Numbered from the stretch's first letter, positions 1 through 7,710 are shown. The stretch: 64,000 nucleotides of DNA from Rhodococcus sp. RD6.2 (GCF_001040705.1 NZ_CVQP01000002.1:1-64000); one strand, 5' to 3'. The notes: a model not told the origin generated them from the sequence alone. Made by a program: numbers and translations.

Positions 1-390
1 CAGTTCGGTGAACGCGTTCGCGGCCTTCGAGACCTCGGCGAGGAGGTCGTTGTAGGTCAGCGACCGGGAGTCGCCGGGCTCGCCCTCGAAGTGAATGGCG
101 ACGCGGTCACCGTTGCCTGCCTCGACGTGCCGGTCGACGCAGTTGTAGGCGACGTTCAGCGACCCGCCGACGAACCATTTCGCGACCGGGGCGTCGGACC
201 AGTCGAGTACCTGCGTCCACGGGGTGGCCCAGTCCAGGCGCTTGGCCTGGGTGTCCCAGAATGCGAGGCGGTCCGCATCGGCAGCTGCCTGCAACTCCGG
301 CCCCGCATTCGCCTGCGCGGCGAACCCCGGGCTCGGCGGGTAGATCTCGGATCCGTGCTCGGTGGCGTTGGTGTCGGCGGTGCTGGTCAT
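1..390 (-). CDS. acs: Acetyl-CoA synthetase, N-terminal part (truncated by window edge)
   Basis: Cytoplasmic AMP-forming acetate:CoA ligase, which activates acetate to acetyl-CoA. Only the first 130 codons are present; the reading frame runs open through base 1, so the rest lies outside the window. The N-terminal segment contains the ACS_N motif 'AFWDTQAKRLDWATPW' and 'KWFVGGSLNVAYNCVDRH', which are hallmarks of Acs. The ATG at 390 begins MTSTADTNATEHG, and no better start lies upstream. A perfect CRP-type palindrome is centred about 56 bases upstream (439-454), which fits cAMP control of acetate activation. In M. tuberculosis acs (Rv3667) lies near the same neighbours. Family assignment is confident; catalytic motifs are not visible because they lie beyond the edge. 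Confidence 0.93.
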   Translation of the reverse strand, partial: MTSTADTNATEHGSEIYPPSPGFAAQANAGPELQAAADADRLAFWDTQAKRLDWATPWTQVLDWSDAPVAKWFVGGSLNVAYNCVDRHVEAGNGDRVAIHFEGEPGDSRSLTYNDLLAEVSKAANAFTEL

Positions 391-438
391 GTCGCCCGTA
401 CCCTCGTTTCGGTGTCGTGATGCGGTTGTCGGCGCAGT

Positions 439-454
439 TGTGAGGGTAGTCACA
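439..454. promoter_or_regulatory. CRP/GlxR-type cAMP receptor protein site upstream of acs
   Basis: TGTGA (439-443), six bases, TCACA (450-454): a perfect 5+5 palindrome of the CRP/GlxR class. It lies 49-64 bases upstream of the acs ATG and about 140 bases upstream of the divergent VOC gene. The site is seen in sequence; binding by Crp/GlxR is inferred. Confidence 0.7.
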
Positions 455-590
455 TGGCATCCCGGACGCATCGTTGCATCCCGCTGCAACGGCGTTCCTG
501 CGATGGCCGGTCGTTTCGGCGCGACCGATGGTGGCGCCACGCGACGAATGGTCCGGCGGGGTGGCGGCGCAGGTGTGGTTGGGTGGAGGC

Positions 591-1031
591 ATGCGTCAGC
601 ACGTGAATGTCGTCACCCTCGGCGTGGCAGACGTCGGGCGATCGCACCGCTTCTACGTCGACGGCCTCGGATGGACCGCGACGCTGCACGTGCCGGGGGA
701 GGTGCTGTTCCTTCAGATCGGCGGCGGAGTCCTGCTCGCGCTGTGGTCCGTCGACGCGATGACCTCCGAGGCAGGCGCGACCGCGCGGCCCGACGGCGAG
801 CAGGGTCGGGCGGCCGTCACGCTCGGACACAACGTCGCGGACGAGGCCGAGGTGGACGCCGTTCTCGCCGACGCGGTGCGGGCAGGCGGTACGGTGCTCG
901 TGGCGGGGGCGCGCAGATCCTGGGGTGGCTACAGCGGGTACTTCCTCGACCCCGACGGCTTTCGCTGGGAAGTTGTCCACAACCCCGGACTCGTGGTTCG
1001 TGCCGATGGAACGGTCGTGTTCGAGGGGTAG
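591..1031 (+). CDS. VOC-family (glyoxalase/dioxygenase-like) protein
   Basis: About 146 aa, a single vicinal-oxygen-chelate fold of two beta-alpha-beta-beta-beta modules. It opens 'VNVVTLGVADVGRSHRFYVD', typical of the family, and ends with 'GYFLDPDGFRWEVVHNP', which carries the C-terminal metal-ligand glutamate position. Substrate is unknown; relatives include glyoxalases, bleomycin-resistance proteins and dioxygenases. The start is uncertain. The ATG at 591 sits one base after GGAGG (585-589), unusually close, and a GTG at 603 is thirteen bases away. The frame stays open upstream but the extra residues do not look like protein. It is divergent from acs. Confidence 0.8.
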   Translation: MRQHVNVVTLGVADVGRSHRFYVDGLGWTATLHVPGEVLFLQIGGGVLLALWSVDAMTSEAGATARPDGEQGRAAVTLGHNVADEAEVDAVLADAVRAGGTVLVAGARRSWGGYSGYFLDPDGFRWEVVHNPGLVVRADGTVVFEG

Positions 1032-1076
1032 GCCCTACTGCATGTGGTACCGGTCGCACGGGTAGCGTCGACCGAT

Positions 1077-1826
1077 GTGAATGATCCGCTCCAGGCCCTG
1101 GTGGAGTTGCCCGGTGTGCGCGAGGCGTCCGATCGTGCGCGCGACGCGCTCGGCGAGGTGCATCGGCACAAGACCAATCGACGGGGATGGCCGACGACCG
1201 CGGCGGAGGCCTCTGTGCGTGCGGCGCGGGCGTCCGCATCGATCGACGGTGGCAGCACCGAACTGCCCGCCGCCGGTGTTGCGGGGGATCCGGTACTGAC
1301 CGGGGCGTTGCGGGTCGCGCAGGCACTCGACGGTGACGCGTTGACGATCACGGTCTCCACCTGGCAACGGGCGCCGCTCCAGGCCTTGGCGAAGCTGCAC
1401 GTGCTGGCGGCGGCGGGACTCGTCGAGGACGAGTCGGATCTCGGGCGCCCTCGAACGGACCCGGGGGTGGCGGAGCGGCTGGATCTGCTCGCCCAGCTCG
1501 TGACAGGGGGGACGAAGGCCCCCGCCCCGATTCTGGCGGCAGTGGTGCACGGCGAATTGATGGCGCTGAAGCCGTTCGGGACGGCCGACGGTGTCGTTGC
1601 GCGCGCGGCGTCGCGGTTGGTGGCCGTTTCGACGGGACTCGACCCGCACAATCTGGGCGTGCCCGAAGTCAGCTGGCTGCGTCGTCGGCAGGCCTATCTG
1701 GACGCGGCGGTCGGGTTCGCCGCGGGCACGGCTCACGGGGTTGGTAGCTGGGTGGTGCTGTGCTGCGGAGCCCTCGAAGCCGGTGCCAGGGAAGCGCTTT
1801 CGATTGCGGAGTCGGCGGCTCCCTGA
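1077..1826 (+). CDS. Conserved actinobacterial protein of the Rv3662c type with degenerate Fic-like motif
   Basis: About 249 aa, soluble, no signal peptide. It matches the protein found beside the Rv3661-type phosphatase in mycobacteria, often loosely labelled 'oxidoreductase'. The segment 'LKPFGTADGVVARAASR' lines up with the Fic core HPFxDGNGRxxR, but the catalytic His is Lys and the phosphate-binding Asn and first Arg are lost. 'ASASIDG' resembles the inhibitory (S/T)xxxEG helix motif of Fic proteins. It is therefore probably a Fic-fold pseudoenzyme with unknown role. The GTG at 1077 gives the conserved N-terminus 'VNDPLQALVELPGV'; a GTG at 1044 in the same frame is the alternative. Confidence 0.7.
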   Translation: MNDPLQALVELPGVREASDRARDALGEVHRHKTNRRGWPTTAAEASVRAARASASIDGGSTELPAAGVAGDPVLTGALRVAQALDGDALTITVSTWQRAPLQALAKLHVLAAAGLVEDESDLGRPRTDPGVAERLDLLAQLVTGGTKAPAPILAAVVHGELMALKPFGTADGVVARAASRLVAVSTGLDPHNLGVPEVSWLRRRQAYLDAAVGFAAGTAHGVGSWVVLCCGALEAGAREALSIAESAAP

Positions 1827-2274
1827 TCTGGACCCGTCTGGCCGTGTGGATGTGAACTGCGAATCGTACTGCGCTGTTGGGTGGTTCGCGATTCACGTGA
1901 AACGGGCGACGCTGCCGACCTCCGTCGACTTCGCCGCCCGCTAGCACGGACTACCTGGTTACCATGCGTGCAAAAGTGGCCTGTGTTCCGGCCTCGGCGT
2001 AGGCGCGGGAACCGTCGGTTCGCCTCTGCAACATGTGCAAGGTTCTCGCCAACGTGTACCCGAGTCACGCAGGCCCACAATGACTCTGCCCTTATAGTGG
2101 CTTGCGCTCCGCGTGGGTGCCTGGTGTCCGTGCTGGGACTTTACGACTGGGAGACCGCCCCTTCTCTTCCGAGTCGATCCTGGCCTGCCGTTCGTCCGTA
2201 ACTCCTTTGTACCCGTTGGCTCCGTCCACTTCAAGGGTTAAACGCGCTGGATCGACTCGAGTTTTCCGGGCCCG
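1827..2274. other. Gene-free stretch of 448 bases
   Basis: Open frames here lack actinobacterial codon bias and recognisable protein content. The only notable element is a TATAGT hexamer at 2093-2098 that could be a -10 box on the plus strand, with no convincing -35. It separates the Fic-like gene from the 3' end of the convergent phosphatase gene. Confidence 0.5.
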
Positions 2275-3150
2275 TCAGCGACGCTTACGGAGCGCCGCGT
2301 ACACGAGCGCGCCTGCGGTCATCGTGGCCAGCACCATTGCCGCCGTAGCGACGGTCGACGTGGTGTCGGGTGTCGGAATTCGGGACCTGATCGGAACCGG
2401 GTTGGAGAAAGTCAGTACGGGCCAACCGTTTTCGGACGCAGTACGTCGCAGTGGGCGATCGGGGTTCACTGCAGTCGGGTGGCCGACGGCTTTCAGCATC
2501 GGAAGGTCGGTCGACGAATCCGAGTAGGCGTACGACCGGTCCAGGTCGTAGCCGTACTCGGCGGCGAGTTCGCGGATGACGTCCGCCTTGCCTTCGCCGT
2601 GGCAGTAGAACTCGAGTTCGCCGGTGAAGCGGCCATCCTCGACGTCCATCCTGCTGGCCGCCGAATGGTCGGCGCCGAGCATCGCAGCGATCGGCGTGAC
2701 CACTTCGTCGCCGGACGCGGACACCACGATCACGTCGTGTCCGCGCGCCTTGTGGTCGGCGATGAGGTCGGCGGCTTCCGCGAACACCAACGGTTCGACG
2801 ACGTCGTGGAGGGTCTCGGCCACGATCGCGCGGACCTGGTCGACGTCCCAGCCGGCGCACATGTTCGTCAGGTGGACGCGCATCCGCTCGGTCTGGTCGT
2901 GGTCCGCGCCGGAGACGAGGAAGAGGAATTGGGCGTAGCTGCTCTTGAGCACGGAACGTCGGTTGATCAGCCCCTGGTCGAAGAACGGCTTGCTGAAGGC
3001 GAGCGTGCTCGATCGAGCGATGACCGTCTTGTCGAGGTCGAAGAAGGCCGCGACCCGTTGTTCACCGAGCCTGTCGTGCGCGTTCGCCGTCACCGCTTCA
3101 GGATAGGCGGGACGCGGTCCCGGAGTGGGGCGGCGACCGGAAATGGACAT
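2275..3150 (-). CDS. HAD-IB family phosphatase with C-terminal membrane anchor (Rv3661 type)
   Basis: About 291 aa, a SerB-like haloacid-dehalogenase hydrolase. Motif I is 'FDLDKTVIARSS' with the nucleophile/acid pair DxD; motif II is 'VIVVSASG'; a Lys in 'HGEGKADVI' and the acidic motif 'YAYSDSSTDLPML' complete the active site. The last ~30 residues form a hydrophobic helix ending in RKRR, so the enzyme is probably anchored at the cytoplasmic face. The ATG at 3150 is chosen; a GTG at 3093 just before the conserved region is possible. Its 5' side faces the 6C RNA and ssd, the same arrangement as Rv3661/B11/Rv3660c in M. tuberculosis. Physiological substrate is unknown. Confidence 0.85.
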   Translation of the reverse strand: MSISGRRPTPGPRPAYPEAVTANAHDRLGEQRVAAFFDLDKTVIARSSTLAFSKPFFDQGLINRRSVLKSSYAQFLFLVSGADHDQTERMRVHLTNMCAGWDVDQVRAIVAETLHDVVEPLVFAEAADLIADHKARGHDVIVVSASGDEVVTPIAAMLGADHSAASRMDVEDGRFTGELEFYCHGEGKADVIRELAAEYGYDLDRSYAYSDSSTDLPMLKAVGHPTAVNPDRPLRRTASENGWPVLTFSNPVPIRSRIPTPDTTSTVATAAMVLATMTAGALVYAALRKRR

Positions 3151-3164
3151 GTGACCAGATGAAC

Positions 3165-3195
3165 TTGCAGATTCTCGGTCGCCCAGGTGTAGTAT
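3165..3195 (+). promoter_or_regulatory. Probable promoter of the 6C RNA
   Basis: TTGCAG (3165-3170) and TAGTAT (3190-3195), 19 bases apart, would start transcription near 3202, just before the first 6C hairpin. Spacing is slightly long, so confidence is moderate. Confidence 0.4.
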
Positions 3196-3202
3196 CAACG
3201 AC

Positions 3203-3296
3203 ACCTGGACTTGATCTAGGTGTGTTCAGTCCGACCCCCCGGGACTGAACACCGAAGACCCCCGCCTCCTCCCCCCCCTGGCGGGGGTCTTCTCTG
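3203..3296 (+). ncRNA. 6C RNA (actinobacterial C-rich-loop small RNA; B11 homologue)
   Basis: Two adjacent perfect hairpins with C-rich loops. The first has an 11-bp stem, 3222-3232 with 3242-3252, and a loop holding six consecutive C (3235-3240). The second has a 13-bp stem, 3254-3266 with 3280-3292, and a loop holding eight consecutive C (3271-3278). This is the defining architecture of the 6C family. The location between the Rv3661-type phosphatase and ssd is also that of M. tuberculosis B11 (6C). In mycobacteria 6C acts in trans by pairing its C-loops with G-rich mRNA sites and affects cell growth and division genes. The ends given are approximate; the second hairpin probably also terminates the transcript. 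Confidence 0.92.
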
Positions 3297-3363
3297 TTCT
3301 CTCCCCCGAAATCGGGGCAGTGCCCCCACCGTGATTCCTGTCCTCGGGCCGTGCCCGGACGGT

Positions 3364-3391
3364 TTGTCCACAGCCCGCGAAGTTATCCACA
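3364..3391 (+). promoter_or_regulatory. Pair of perfect DnaA boxes upstream of ssd
   Basis: TTGTCCACA (3364-3372) and TTATCCACA (3383-3391) are same-strand DnaA boxes 19 bases apart. They match the actinobacterial and E. coli consensus exactly. They lie 52-79 bases before the ssd start, in the 6C-ssd intergenic region. Confidence 0.65.
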
Positions 3392-3442
3392 ATCGCCTCA
3401 CACCCCCTGGTGACGGCGTCGCTGCGGCCGCACGCTCGATTC

Positions 3443-4522
3443 ATGGACACCACGAACGCCGGGTCGCCCGTGCTGGCGATCACCTCCGACGAGGAACTCG
3501 CCGCCGGAATCCGACGCGCCTGCGCCGCCGCGGACCGCGACGTCCAGGAGCTTCCGGTACCCGTACCCCGACGCGTGTGGGCCCGCGCTCCGCACGTCGT
3601 GCTGGATACCGCGGCGGCCCGGGCCTGCCGGGACGCCGACCTGCCGAGACGCGCCGGGATACACCTGGTGTCCGGGGGCGTGGCGGGGCTCGCCGAGTGG
3701 CAGACCGCAGCGGCAGTAGGCGCCGAATCCGTCCTGGTCCTTCCCCTCGGTGAACCGGACCTCGTCGTCGCACTCGCCCGCCGCGTCGAGGCCGCAAGCG
3801 GTAGCGGCCCCGTAGTCGCCGTGGTGGGAGGCCGCGGCGGCGCGGGTGCGTCCACTCTGGCCGCAGCGCTCGCACTGACCGCCGAGACGCGATTCCCCGG
3901 CCGCCGGGCGCTGCTCGTCGACTGCGACTCGACAGGGGGAGGACTCGATCTGCTGCTCGGGGTCGAACACCGCCCCGGACTCCGGTGGCCGTCGCTGATC
4001 GTCGAGGCGGGCGCGGTGTCGGCCTCCGCGCTGCACGCGGCGCTCCCCGGGGTCGGGGGCAGCGTTTCGGTTCTCTCGTGCGGGCGCGGGTCCGGACCGG
4101 TCGAACCGGGAGAAGCCGCGCTGACCGCGGTCGTCGAGGCAGGCCGTGCCGCGGGTGACATCGTGGTGTGCGACGTCCCGAGACAGTCCCGCTCCGTCGC
4201 TGATGTCGCACTCGGACTCGCCGACGTCGTCGTTGTGGTGGTGCGGGCGCAGGTTCGCGCCGTGGCGGCCGCCGGATCCCTGATCGCGGGAATCGCGCCA
4301 GACCATCCGAATGTCGTTGTGGTGGTGCGTGGTCCGTCTCCGGGTGGGTTGCGCAGTGGCGAGGTGGCCGACCTGCTTGGCCTGCCGGTCCTGGCAACGA
4401 TGCGGCCCGAACCGGGCCTGGCGACCGCTCTCGAGCGCGGTGGGCTGCGGCTGGCCAGACGGTCGCCACTGCGCCGCGCGGCCGGCGCCGTGCTCGACAT
4501 CCTCGCCGGAGGTGCGGCATGA
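3443..4522 (+). CDS. ssd: Ssd-type septum-site regulator, CpaE/MinD-like ATPase (Rv3660c homologue)
   Basis: 359 aa. An N-terminal pseudo-receiver-like region (to about residue 115) precedes a ParA/MinD P-loop fold. The deviant Walker A is 'GGRGGAGASTLA' (no lysine before Ser/Thr), followed by 'LLVDCDSTGGGLDLLLG' and 'DIVVCDVPR'. This combination is typical of Ssd, which in mycobacteria affects septation, and of CpaE, the tad-pilus localisation protein. It opens the tad operon and overlaps tadA by four bases (ATGA). ATG 3443 is chosen because it removes an arginine-rich upstream extension. Two DnaA boxes and the 6C RNA lie directly upstream, linking the operon to cell-cycle signals by context only. 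Confidence 0.85.
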   Translation: MDTTNAGSPVLAITSDEELAAGIRRACAAADRDVQELPVPVPRRVWARAPHVVLDTAAARACRDADLPRRAGIHLVSGGVAGLAEWQTAAAVGAESVLVLPLGEPDLVVALARRVEAASGSGPVVAVVGGRGGAGASTLAAALALTAETRFPGRRALLVDCDSTGGGLDLLLGVEHRPGLRWPSLIVEAGAVSASALHAALPGVGGSVSVLSCGRGSGPVEPGEAALTAVVEAGRAAGDIVVCDVPRQSRSVADVALGLADVVVVVVRAQVRAVAAAGSLIAGIAPDHPNVVVVVRGPSPGGLRSGEVADLLGLPVLATMRPEPGLATALERGGLRLARRSPLRRAAGAVLDILAGGAA

Positions 4523-5688
4523 GCGGGCTCGTGTCGGCCGCGTTGCTCGACCGGGTGCGGACCCGACTGGCGCTGACGTCCGACACACCGACCGCCGCCA
4601 CTGTTGCCGCGGCCATCCGTGCGGAATCGTCAGGGGTGCTCGGCGACACCGACCTGCTCGACGCGCTGCGCACCCTGCAGACGGAGTTGACCGGTGCGGG
4701 AGTGCTCGAATCGCTCCTGACCCAACCGGACGTCTCCGATGTCTTGGTGACGGCGCCCGACGAGGTGTGGGTCGATCGCGGTCACGGACTCGAGCGTGCC
4801 GATGTCGACTTCGCCGACGAAGCGGCAGTGCGCCGACTCGCTCAGAGGCTCGCCCTGGCCGCCGGACGCAGGCTCGACGATGCGCAACCGTGGGTCGACG
4901 GCCGGCTTCCCGGAACGCCCGGCGCGAACTTCGGAGTCCGACTGCACGCAGTGCTGTCCCCGGTCGCGCAGGCGGGCACCTGCCTGTCGCTTCGCGTACT
5001 GCGTCCGGCCACGCAGGGGCTGGACGCTTTGCACCGTTCGGGAACCCTGAGCGACGAGGCCTACGAGCTGCTGCAGCGAATCATCACGTCACGTCTGGCC
5101 TTTCTCGTCGTAGGAGGTACCGGCGCGGGCAAGACGACACTGCTCGCCGCGTTGCTGGGCATAGTGTCGTCGCGGGAGCGGATCGTCTGCGTCGAGGACG
5201 CGGCAGAGCTGGCGCCGAGCCATCCGCATGTGGTGCGCCTCGTCGCGCGTCCCGCGAATGTCGAAGGAGTGGGCGAGGTTTCGGTACGGCACCTGGTTCG
5301 GCAGGCCCTGCGGATGCGTCCCGACCGGATCGTGGTCGGCGAGGTTCGCGGCGCCGAGGTCGTCGACCTGCTGACCGCGTTGAACACAGGGCACGACGGA
5401 GGTGCGGGCACGGTACACGCGAACTCGCCGGAGGAGGTGCCCGCCCGGCTGGAAGCGCTTGCCGCACTGGGTGGAATGGACCGGGCGGCGCTGCACAGTC
5501 AGCTCGCCGCCGCAGTCCAGGTCGTGCTGCACTGCCGACGGGACGCGGGCGGCAGGCGCACACTCGCCGAGATCGCGGTGCTCGAGCGCCCTTCCGGTGA
5601 CGAGGTCGTCGTCGTGCCTGCATGGCGTGACGGGTGGGGACCCGGCGCGGACCGCCTCCGCGCACTCCTGGAACGGGCGAACCGATGA
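4519..5688 (+). CDS. tadA: TadA/CpaF secretion ATPase
   Basis: 389 aa, a type II/IV secretion hexameric ATPase that powers assembly of Flp/Tad pili. An N-terminal helical domain is followed by the GspE-like core: Walker A 'VGGTGAGKTTLL' (near residue 200), an Asp-box region 'IVCVEDAAEL', Walker B 'RIVVGEVRGAE', and 'NTGHDGGAGTVHANS' with the conserved His. Its ATG overlaps the ssd stop and its own stop overlaps tadB, so translation is coupled. The order ssd-tadA-tadB-tadC equals Rv3660c-Rv3657c. No prepilin peptidase or secretin is encoded in the window, as is usual for this actinobacterial locus. Confidence 0.95.
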   Translation: MSGLVSAALLDRVRTRLALTSDTPTAATVAAAIRAESSGVLGDTDLLDALRTLQTELTGAGVLESLLTQPDVSDVLVTAPDEVWVDRGHGLERADVDFADEAAVRRLAQRLALAAGRRLDDAQPWVDGRLPGTPGANFGVRLHAVLSPVAQAGTCLSLRVLRPATQGLDALHRSGTLSDEAYELLQRIITSRLAFLVVGGTGAGKTTLLAALLGIVSSRERIVCVEDAAELAPSHPHVVRLVARPANVEGVGEVSVRHLVRQALRMRPDRIVVGEVRGAEVVDLLTALNTGHDGGAGTVHANSPEEVPARLEALAALGGMDRAALHSQLAAAVQVVLHCRRDAGGRRTLAEIAVLERPSGDEVVVVPAWRDGWGPGADRLRALLERANR

Positions 5689-6494
5689 CGGCCGCGTTAC
5701 TCGTCGCCGCGCTCGCGGTGCTGTGTGCACCGACGTCCGTGGCCCGTCGCAGGCTGACACCGCCGACGTCCGGTGGACGTCGGCCCGGTATCACCCGGCC
5801 CGGGGTCGGTGTCGCGGCGGTGGTGGCCGTCGTCGCGGGTGCCGTTCTGACGGCACCGACCGTCGGCATCGCGGCGGCGACGGTCGGCGGCACCGTGGCC
5901 CACCGGATGCGCCGCGCACATCAGGACCGCCGTCGGGACAGGGAGGTCCGGGCACTGCTCGCGGGCCTCGACGTCGCGGTCGCGGATCTTCGGGTGGGTG
6001 CGCACCCCGAATCCGCTTGCCTCGCTGCAGCGGCCGAGTCCACGGGCCGGCCTGCCGAGGCATTCCGATCCGCGGCGGCGACCGCGCGGCTCGGCGGCAG
6101 CGCGGCAGCCGGGCTGCTCACCGGGGCGCAGCGCGGAGACAACGACGCCTCCGGCGTCGCCTCGGACCTCGGGCGTATCGCCGTGGCCTGGCGGATCGCC
6201 GAACGACACGGCATCCCACTCGCCGAACTTCTCGATGCTGCTCGAGCGGATCTGTTGGGAAGAAGAAGGTTTCGCTCACGTGTCGAGTCGGGACTGGCGG
6301 GTGCACGCTCCACCGCCGCCGTGCTCGCCTGCCTGCCGGTCCTGGGCATCGCGCTCGGTCAGATGATGGGCGCAGACCCGGTCGGCGTCCTGCTGTCGGG
6401 AGGGATCGGCGGTGTCCTGCTCGTCGTCGGGACCGCCCTCGCCTGTAGCGGGCTGGCTTGGGCAGACCGGATGACCCGGGCGGTGACGGCGTGA
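5685..6494 (+). CDS. tadB: TadB-type inner-membrane platform protein
   Basis: 269 aa type II secretion system F-domain protein. Hydrophobic segments near residues 1-20, 40-70 and the C-terminal 70 residues flank a cytoplasmic helical domain with 'VRALLAGLDVAVADLRVGA' and 'GSAAAGLLTG', typical of the shortened actinobacterial TadB. It is the platform on which TadA acts. ATG 5685 overlaps the tadA stop by four bases (ATGA); the frame upstream is only the tadA shadow. Confidence 0.88.
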   Translation: MTAALLVAALAVLCAPTSVARRRLTPPTSGGRRPGITRPGVGVAAVVAVVAGAVLTAPTVGIAAATVGGTVAHRMRRAHQDRRRDREVRALLAGLDVAVADLRVGAHPESACLAAAAESTGRPAEAFRSAAATARLGGSAAAGLLTGAQRGDNDASGVASDLGRIAVAWRIAERHGIPLAELLDAARADLLGRRRFRSRVESGLAGARSTAAVLACLPVLGIALGQMMGADPVGVLLSGGIGGVLLVVGTALACSGLAWADRMTRAVTA

Positions 6495-7066
6495 GCGCCG
6501 CGGCGCTGCTCGTTCTCGGTGTCGCGCTCGTCGTCGCGCCGGGCGCCGGCGCCGCCCACGCGCGGTTGCGCGGCCCCGCAGCCGACGCAGGCGACTCGAA
6601 GCCGACGACGTCCCCGTCGGATCCGCTGGCACTCGCAGGCTCCTACGACCTGCTCGCCGCGTGCCTACGAGCCGGGATGCCGGTCGCGTCCGCCGCGACC
6701 GCGGTCGCCGAACAGGCCCCCGAACCGCTCGGTGAAGCGCTGAGGCGTGCCGCGAACCTGCTCTCTCTCGGCGGCGAATCCGACGCCGCGTGGCAGTACG
6801 CGGGCGCGCACGTCGAGACGGAGGCCCTCGCACGCCTTGCGCGCCGCTCCGCCCGATCGGGCAGCGCATTGGCCGATGCCGTCACGGAACTCGCCGCGCA
6901 GCAGCGCGCGGCCGTCGAGGATTCCGCGGCGGCCGCCGCGGAACGAGCCGGGGTGCTCATCAGCGGGCCGCTCGGACTGTGCTTCCTGCCCGCATTTCTG
7001 TGCCTCGGCATCGCGCCGGTCGTCATCGGGCTCGCCGCGCACGTTCTCGGGGAGGGAGTGCTGTGA
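6491..7066 (+). CDS. tadC: TadC-type inner-membrane platform protein
   Basis: 191 aa, a second T2SSF-domain protein that should pair with TadB. An N-terminal membrane segment is followed by the helical F domain ('LLAACLRAGMPVASAATAVA', 'ALARLARRSARSGSALADAV') and a C-terminal membrane segment 'GLCFLPAFLCLGIAPVVIG'. The start is GTG at 6491, overlapping the tadB stop (GTGA). It corresponds to Rv3657c. Confidence 0.87.
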   Translation: MSAAALLVLGVALVVAPGAGAAHARLRGPAADAGDSKPTTSPSDPLALAGSYDLLAACLRAGMPVASAATAVAEQAPEPLGEALRRAANLLSLGGESDAAWQYAGAHVETEALARLARRSARSGSALADAVTELAAQQRAAVEDSAAAAAERAGVLISGPLGLCFLPAFLCLGIAPVVIGLAAHVLGEGVL

Positions 7067-7120
7067 CACCACATGCACGTGGTCACGGATCGGCCGTGAC
7101 GCGAAACAAGGGGGAACAAG

Positions 7121-7333
7121 ATGAGGAACAGCGCACTGCGTGTGGTCTGGACGATCCGGGCCCGGCTGCTCATCGCGGCGACGGCGGACGACGGCATGTC
7201 CACCGCGGAATATGCGATCGGCACGATTGCCGCCGCGGCGTTCGGCGCGGTCTTGTACTCGGTCGTGACAGGCGATTCCATCGTGTCGGGGCTCACCGAG
7301 ATCATCGACAAGGCACTGGACACCGCGGTCTGA
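7121..7333 (+). CDS. DUF4244 small Flp-pilin-like protein (Rv3656c type)
   Basis: 70 aa. A short basic leader is followed by 'DDGMSTAEYAIGTIAAAAF' and a single hydrophobic helix. Glycine followed five residues later by glutamate matches type IVb prepilins, so cleavage after Gly is likely and this is the candidate pilus subunit. AGGGGG lies six bases before ATG 7121. A 54-base gap after tadC suggests extra control of the abundant subunit, as is common for flp genes. Confidence 0.85.
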   Translation: MRNSALRVVWTIRARLLIAATADDGMSTAEYAIGTIAAAAFGAVLYSVVTGDSIVSGLTEIIDKALDTAV

Positions 7334-7710
7334 GGGCGGTCCGTGCCCCGGTCCGCGACGACCGGGGTGCGGTCACCGTCGAGGCGGCGATCGCGTTGGC
7401 GGCGATCGTCGTCGTGGTGGCGCTGTGCATTGCGGGCATCGTCGCCGTGACGGCCCAGGTCCGGTGCGTCGACGCTGCTCGCGAGGCGGCGCGGCTGGTC
7501 GCGCGGGGCGACGCCGACGAGGCGCTGTCCACGGCGCGGCGGGTGGCGCCGTCCGGTGCCCGGATCGAGGTCCGACAGGAGAACGGTCACGCGGTCGCCC
7601 GGGTCTCGGTCGACGCCGCACTGCTGCCCGGACTCGACGTGTCGGCGGAGGCGGTGGCCGCCATGGAGGAGCAAGCGACCGAACCGAGCGCCGGGCCGGC
7701 ACCGCGATGA
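7330..7710 (+). CDS. tadE: TadE-like pseudopilin (Rv3655c type)
   Basis: About 126 aa. A short arginine-rich leader, then 'DDRGAVTVEAAIALAAIVVV' with the RGxxxxE TadE/pseudopilin signature and one membrane helix, then a compact extracytoplasmic domain containing 'VRCVDAAREAARLVARGD'. No ATG, GTG or TTG exists in frame anywhere near the N-terminus. The only sensible initiator is CTG at 7330, which overlaps the stop of the DUF4244 gene (CTGA). Its own stop overlaps the next gene by four bases. The protein is a minor pilin by family knowledge. Confidence 0.82.
   Translation: MRAVRAPVRDDRGAVTVEAAIALAAIVVVVALCIAGIVAVTAQVRCVDAAREAARLVARGDADEALSTARRVAPSGARIEVRQENGHAVARVSVDAALLPGLDVSAEAVAAMEEQATEPSAGPAPR

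Noticed and set aside
2093-2098. TATAGT as the promoter of a hidden small RNA in the 448-base gap
   Set aside because: No -35 at a suitable distance, no terminator-like hairpin with a T-run downstream, and no recognisable RNA family.
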